A stretch of DNA of 64,000 bases from an uncultured Hungatella sp. (GTDB lineage Bacteria; Bacillota; Clostridia; Lachnospirales; Lachnospiraceae): NCBI GenBank assembly GCA_947089145.1, contig CAMUJH010000008.1, positions 1 through 64,000 of the forward strand. The letters are read 5' to 3'. Below the pieces are notes generated by a model that saw nothing but the letters and a program-made list of their open reading frames with translations, was not told the DNA's origin and did no database searches. Below are positions 59,964-64,000 of this stretch, one piece after another (position 1 is the stretch's first letter; every line of letters begins with the position of its first letter). Both the position numbers and the translations under genes were made by a program.

Positions 59964-61211
59964 ATGGGAAGAAATGAGACGCCTGCTTCAGAGAGAATCC
60001 ACATCGGGTTTTTCGGAAGGAGAAATGCGGGAAAGTCCAGTGTGATGAATGCGGTTACCGGACAGAACCTGGCTGTAGTTTCTGAGGTAAAGGGAACCAC
60101 TACAGATCCGGTTTATAAGTCTATGGAACTGCTTCCCCTGGGACCGGTGGTCATGATTGACACCCCTGGAATCGACGATGAAGGGGGACTGGGAGAGCTT
60201 CGGGTAAAGAAAAGCCGCCAGGTGCTGAACAAAACCGATCTGGCAGTTCTGGTGGTGGACGGCCAGGAAGGAATGAGAGAAGAGGACTACCAGATAGCAG
60301 ATCTGTTTCGGAAAAAACAGGTGCCTTATGTGGTGGTGTTTAATAAAGCGGATTTGGGCAGGGAAGACTTGGTATGGGAAAAACGCCGGTCAGATGAAAG
60401 CGCCCATCCATCCGAAAACTGCCTCTGGGTCAGCGCTGTCGACAAATCAGGAATCGAAGAATTGAAGAACCTTTTAGGTTCTATGATCCCCTCAAGGAAG
60501 GAGCGGGATCTGCTGGAAGGTCTGGTAAATCCCGGCAGCCTGGTAATCCTTGTAACTCCCATCGACAAGGCCGCACCAAAAGGAAGGCTGATCCTGCCCC
60601 AGCAGCAGACCATACGGGCGCTGCTGGATCACGGGTGCATGACTGTGACTGTCCGTGAGACAGAACTGGAAATGGCTTTTAAAAGTCTTGGGAGAAAACC
60701 GGATCTGGTGATTACGGACAGCCAGGCATTTGGAAAGGTATCGGCCATGGTGCCAAGGGAAATCCGCCTTACCTCATTTTCTATTCTGTTTGCCAGATAC
60801 AAAGGGAACCTGCGGCAGGCTGTAGAAGGCGTCTGCGGGCTGGACGAGATCCGGGATAACGATACCATTCTCATCAGCGAGGGGTGTACCCACCACCGCC
60901 AATGCGGCGATATCGGCACCACAAAACTTCCGGCGTGGATTGGGCAGTATACAGGAAAGGAACCCCGGTTCGTTTTTACCTCAGGAACCGAGTTTCCCGA
61001 AGACCTTTCCCCGTACCGCTTGATCGTCCACTGCGGCGGGTGCATGCTTAATGAGCGGGAAATGGAGTATCGTCAGGCTTGTGCCAGGGAGCAGAACATC
61101 CCCATGACAAACTACGGAATCCTCATTGCCCATGTTCATGGAATCCTGCAGCGAAGTCTGGAACCGTTTCCCGATATCTGTGCTTTGCTGCAAAAAAGGG
61201 GCAGAGCATGA
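59964..61211 (+). CDS. hydF: [FeFe]-hydrogenase maturation GTPase HydF
   Basis: This 415-residue scaffold protein holds the diiron precursor and delivers it to apo-hydrogenase. The P-loop is GRRNAGKSS, and DTPGIDDEGGLGELR and VVFNKADLG are further GTPase motifs. A dimerisation domain follows. The C-terminal Fe-S ligands are Cys-x-His in EGCTHHRQCGD and HCxxC in VHCGGCM. The stop overlaps the next ABC permease start (ATGA, 61208-61211), which ties maturation and transport into one operon. Confidence 0.95.
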   Translation: MGRNETPASERIHIGFFGRRNAGKSSVMNAVTGQNLAVVSEVKGTTTDPVYKSMELLPLGPVVMIDTPGIDDEGGLGELRVKKSRQVLNKTDLAVLVVDGQEGMREEDYQIADLFRKKQVPYVVVFNKADLGREDLVWEKRRSDESAHPSENCLWVSAVDKSGIEELKNLLGSMIPSRKERDLLEGLVNPGSLVILVTPIDKAAPKGRLILPQQQTIRALLDHGCMTVTVRETELEMAFKSLGRKPDLVITDSQAFGKVSAMVPREIRLTSFSILFARYKGNLRQAVEGVCGLDEIRDNDTILISEGCTHHRQCGDIGTTKLPAWIGQYTGKEPRFVFTSGTEFPEDLSPYRLIVHCGGCMLNEREMEYRQACAREQNIPMTNYGILIAHVHGILQRSLEPFPDICALLQKRGRA

Positions 61212-61990
61212 ATCGGTGGGGGAAACAGGCCCTTGGCATTATTCTTCTGGCAGTTATCTGGCAGGGTGCATCCTGGTCTGGCATATGGAGTTCATACATT
61301 CTCCCCTCGCCAGGCAAAGTGGCCAAAGCTTTGTGGACAATGATGGAAAGCGGAGTGCTGTGGCAGCACATATTTGTCAGCCTGAAACGGGTTTTCCAGG
61401 GATTTTCCATTGCTTTTCTGCTGGCATTTGCTGGAGGAGCGGCAGCTTATGAGCTGCCTGGAATAGAAGAGTATTACAAGGGATTTCTGGAGTTTATGAG
61501 AAACGTCCCGCCAATCAGTTTAATCGCTCTGCTGATTTTGTGGTTTGGCATTGGAGAGACTTCTAAAATTATCATCATTGTGCTGGCATCCTTTTTTCCC
61601 ATGTATCTCAATATCCGAAAAGGCTTTGTTTCCATAGACAAAAAGCTTTTGGAGGTAGGGCAGGCCTTTGGGTTTGGAAGATGGAGACAATTTATCAGGA
61701 TTGTCCTTCCTGGGGCGGTTCCGGATATTCTCGTCGGCATGAAAGTGGGACTTGGATACAGTTGGCGGGCCATTATCGGCGCAGAAATGATTGCGGCATC
61801 CAAAGGAATCGGATATCTGATTCTGGATGCCCAGCAGATGTCAAGATCCGATAAAGTGGTGGCAGGGATTCTCACCATAGGGGCTGTGGGGATTGCCTGT
61901 GACAAAGTATTTCAGGTGATGATTGGCCGGATGGCTGTAAGGGGAAGTGCAGAAGGAGCGTCAGGGCATGAGAATCAGGGATTTGTGTAA
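61208..61990 (+). CDS. NitT/TauT-type ABC transporter permease (SsuC-like)
   Basis: This 260-residue permease has six membrane segments. The coupling EAA-type loop is LEVGQAFGFGRWRQFIRIVLPGAVPDI. This class imports sulfonates, nitrate, thiamine precursors or similar small compounds. Its ATG overlaps the hydF stop by four bases, and its end overlaps the ATPase gene by 23 bases. A longer frame inside hydF has no start signal. Confidence 0.9.
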   Translation: MNRWGKQALGIILLAVIWQGASWSGIWSSYILPSPGKVAKALWTMMESGVLWQHIFVSLKRVFQGFSIAFLLAFAGGAAAYELPGIEEYYKGFLEFMRNVPPISLIALLILWFGIGETSKIIIIVLASFFPMYLNIRKGFVSIDKKLLEVGQAFGFGRWRQFIRIVLPGAVPDILVGMKVGLGYSWRAIIGAEMIAASKGIGYLILDAQQMSRSDKVVAGILTIGAVGIACDKVFQVMIGRMAVRGSAEGASGHENQGFV

Positions 61991-62711
61991 GGAATATCAG
62001 GTTGCGGCAAAGCGCATTGAAGTGTTGAAAGGCCTGAACCTGGATGTAGATAACCATGGGATCACAGTGGTGCTTGGACGCAGCGGATGCGGAAAAACCA
62101 CCCTTCTCCGTCTGGCAGCAGGGCTGGAACAGGCAGACAGGGGGAGTGTGGAAATGGGATCAGATGCAAAGATGGGAGTGATTTTCCAGGAACCTCGCCT
62201 TATGCCTTGGCTTACGGTAGGAGACAATATTCTTTTCGGAACCGGAAAGAGACAGGGGAGAGGCAGGCACAGAGTTCTGAACAGACATCTCGATTATCTG
62301 CTGGATCTGACCGGCCTGAAGGGATTTGAAGATGCGTATCCGTCCCAGCTTTCCGGCGGAATGCAGCAGAGGGCAGCTCTTGCCAGGGCGCTGGCTTATA
62401 AGCCGGATTACCTTTTGATGGATGAGCCTTTTGCGGCTCTGGACTACTTTACCAGGAGTCAGATGCAGAAAGAACTTTTAAAGATTCATCAGGCGGAACA
62501 AAAGGGGATTCTGTTTGTGACCCACAGCATTGATGAGGCGCTGACCATTGGAAAAAAGGTGGTTATATTGGAAGACGGGGGATGCAGGAAAGAGTACGAT
62601 TTGGGAGATATTCCTTATCCCAGGGATTTGCTTTCAGAGAAAATTGGGAAGATTAAGAAGGGGATCGTTGAGGAGATGGAAAAGACCGGTGAAATTGGAA
62701 TGTTACCATGA
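61968..62711 (+). CDS. NitT/TauT-type ABC transporter ATPase (SsuB-like)
   Basis: This ATPase of about 247 residues has Walker A GRSGCGKTT, Q-loop VIFQEPRLMPWLTV, signature LSGGMQQRAALARAL and Walker B LLMDEPFAALD, followed by the H-loop in VTHSIDEAL. The EPRLMPW Q-loop is typical of the SsuB/TauB group. The ATG at 61968 follows AAGGAG inside the permease gene. Confidence 0.92.
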   Translation: MRIRDLCKEYQVAAKRIEVLKGLNLDVDNHGITVVLGRSGCGKTTLLRLAAGLEQADRGSVEMGSDAKMGVIFQEPRLMPWLTVGDNILFGTGKRQGRGRHRVLNRHLDYLLDLTGLKGFEDAYPSQLSGGMQQRAALARALAYKPDYLLMDEPFAALDYFTRSQMQKELLKIHQAEQKGILFVTHSIDEALTIGKKVVILEDGGCRKEYDLGDIPYPRDLLSEKIGKIKKGIVEEMEKTGEIGMLP

Positions 62712-62780
62712 GGCGGCGTTTTTGAAAGACAGGCTGACATAATCAAACAATGATTTTTGAAAATGGAGGAGTAAAAGAAG

Positions 62781-63872
62781 ATGAAATTCAGAGAAAAGGT
62801 TTTGAAAAAAGCAATTGCATGGATGCTGGCTGGCGCATTGAGCGCCGGGATGCTGGCAGGATGCGGAGACGGACAGCAGAAAGATCAGGTCAGTGGGGCA
62901 GCCAGGCAGGAGGAAAGCAGCAGTGAGCAGGGGACAGAGACAGAAGCACAGACCCAGTCTGATTCTCAGATCGAAACCGGATCTCAGGAAGATGCAAAAA
63001 CTGAACCTAAAGGAACGATTATGGTGACATATGTGAAGTCTCCTCTTAATGTGCCTTCAATTGTGGAAAAGGATCAGGAGATCTTTACGGAGGCTTTTGG
63101 GAAACTGGGGTATGAGGTGGGATATTCAGATTTAACTACAGGGCCGGAACAGACCCAGGCTTTGGCTTCAGGGGATATTCAGTTTTTGAATGCAGTGGGA
63201 GCCACATCCGTAATTTTGGCGGCGTCCAATGGGCTGGATATAAAAATTATAAGCACATACAGCCGTTCCCCAAAAGCCTTTAAGCTTTTCAGCAAGGACG
63301 GGGCCATTCAGTCGCCGGAGGATTTGCGGGGCAAGAAAGTGGCAGGCCCCAAGGGAACCATTCTCCATGAACTGCTCACAGCATATCTGGCCAGTGCAGG
63401 AATGACGGAACAGGATATTGAATTTTTGTCCATGGGCATTCCGGACTCCCAGGCAGCTCTCATGGGCGGCAGCGTGGATGCAGCCCTTTTGGCAGGGCCT
63501 GCGGCCTATAACACGGAAAAGGACGGCTTCAATGTGGTGACGGACGGCGAGGGGCTGACAGAGGCTACTATCGTGGTAGCTGTTGGGGGCCAGTATGCGA
63601 AAGAGCATCAGGAAGAGATAAAGACATTCCTGGAGGCCCAGAAACAGGTGCTGGATTATATAGATGCTGAGGAAGAGAAGGCCATGGAAGCCGCAGCCAA
63701 AGAGACAGAGCTGACAGTGGAAGCCGTGAAAGAGATGTATCCTTTATATGACTTTAATATGACCATAAAGGATTCGGATATTGAGGCTATGAAGAAAACA
63801 GAACAGTTTATGAAAGAGAATCAGATGATAGAGACGGATGTGGATATTGAGGAACTGATTTTTGCGCCTTAA
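62781..63872 (+). CDS. NitT/TauT-type ABC transporter substrate-binding lipoprotein
   Basis: The 363-residue protein has a lipoprotein signal with lipobox LAGC (Cys28). A Ser/Glu/Gln-rich linker runs to about residue 72. A periplasmic-binding fold of the SsuA/ThiY kind follows (VTYVKSPLNVPSIVEKDQEIF, GDIQFLNAVGATSVILAASNGLDIKII, DLRGKKVAGPKGTILHELL, MGGSVDAALLAGPAAY). The substrate cannot be read from sequence. GGAGGAG precedes the ATG. It completes a hydE-hydF-transporter run and is followed by a terminator. Confidence 0.9.
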   Translation: MKFREKVLKKAIAWMLAGALSAGMLAGCGDGQQKDQVSGAARQEESSSEQGTETEAQTQSDSQIETGSQEDAKTEPKGTIMVTYVKSPLNVPSIVEKDQEIFTEAFGKLGYEVGYSDLTTGPEQTQALASGDIQFLNAVGATSVILAASNGLDIKIISTYSRSPKAFKLFSKDGAIQSPEDLRGKKVAGPKGTILHELLTAYLASAGMTEQDIEFLSMGIPDSQAALMGGSVDAALLAGPAAYNTEKDGFNVVTDGEGLTEATIVVAVGGQYAKEHQEEIKTFLEAQKQVLDYIDAEEEKAMEAAAKETELTVEAVKEMYPLYDFNMTIKDSDIEAMKKTEQFMKENQMIETDVDIEELIFAP

Positions 63873-63899
63873 GGACTGGAAAGAGGGACTGCTAAAAGC

Positions 63900-63945
63900 C
63901 TGGCAGAGGGCGGCATGGTGGCCGTCCTCTGCCAGATGCCTTCTT
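63900..63945 (+). terminator. Terminator of the hydEF-ABC operon
   Basis: A 15-bp stem (63900-63914 with 63921-63935, one G-T pair) with a six-base loop lies 28 bases past the last stop. The following stretch is pyrimidine-rich with TCTTTT and later TTTT. Confidence 0.65.
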
Positions 63946-64000
63946 TTGCGTTTTCTCCATAAAGCTGTTTTCTGCTGAAAGTATAATGAATGACTGCTCT

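Overview
The window reads as chromosome of an anaerobic gut-type Firmicute, most likely a Lachnospiraceae (Clostridium cluster XIVa) member. The reasons are the tmk-holB-ricT-trmN6-rsmI gene order shared with Bacillus and clostridia, FabK as the only recognisable enoyl-ACP reductase, a rubredoxin-fused flavin reductase, [FeFe]-hydrogenase maturases, and a large selenium/molybdenum-associated purine-degradation locus. No species call is possible from the sequence alone.

Layout. 1-90: 3' part of a tRNA-Lys gene and its terminator. 0.2-1.6 kb (-): a secreted metallo-beta-lactamase-fold hydrolase and a small unknown protein. 1.7-7.9 kb (+): a PLP decarboxylase with a structured leader, then tmk, holB, ricT, trmN6 and rsmI. 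8.0-11.0 kb: two secreted cell-wall-binding-repeat proteins (one with a transglutaminase-like domain) and a MATE transporter. 11.2-22.2 kb: one complete type II fatty-acid synthesis operon (fabH-acpP-fabK-fabD-fabG-fabF-accB-fabZ-accC-accDA plus a FabK-like flavoprotein), preceded by two FabT-type operators. 22.3-26.8 kb: small regulatory and redox genes, including an anti-sigma pair, punctuated by palindromic MITE-like elements.

26.9-45.1 kb is the anaerobic purine/urate degradation region. arcC-ygeW-ygeY-ygeX diverges from an NCS2 permease-ssnA-ygfK-hyuA run. A YheO-type regulator follows, then a one-piece Mo-hydroxylase (xdhD) with an NfnAB-like flavoprotein pair. This matches the ygeX/ygeY/ygeW/ygfK/ssnA/hyuA/xdhD set known from urate-consuming gut bacteria. 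After a divergent pair of MATE transporters, 48.4-56.5 kb (-) holds a second module: another cyclic amidohydrolase, a hydantoin/aspartate-type racemase, a complete BMP-type nucleoside ABC transporter and a second, closely related YheO-type regulator. I infer that the two modules import and open purine- or hydantoin-like rings under a shared regulator family.

56.7-58.5 kb (-) is a TetR-controlled pair of membrane proteins with two palindromic operators around a consensus promoter. 58.5-63.9 kb (+) holds a promoter-RNA-terminator unit, then hydE-hydF overlapping a NitT/TauT-type ABC transporter (permease, ATPase, lipoprotein). The most novel-looking items are the candidate RNA before hydE, the leader peptide and hairpins before the BMP transporter, the NfnAB pair beside an FAD-less xanthine dehydrogenase, the hydEF-transporter coupling, and two families of short inverted-repeat elements.
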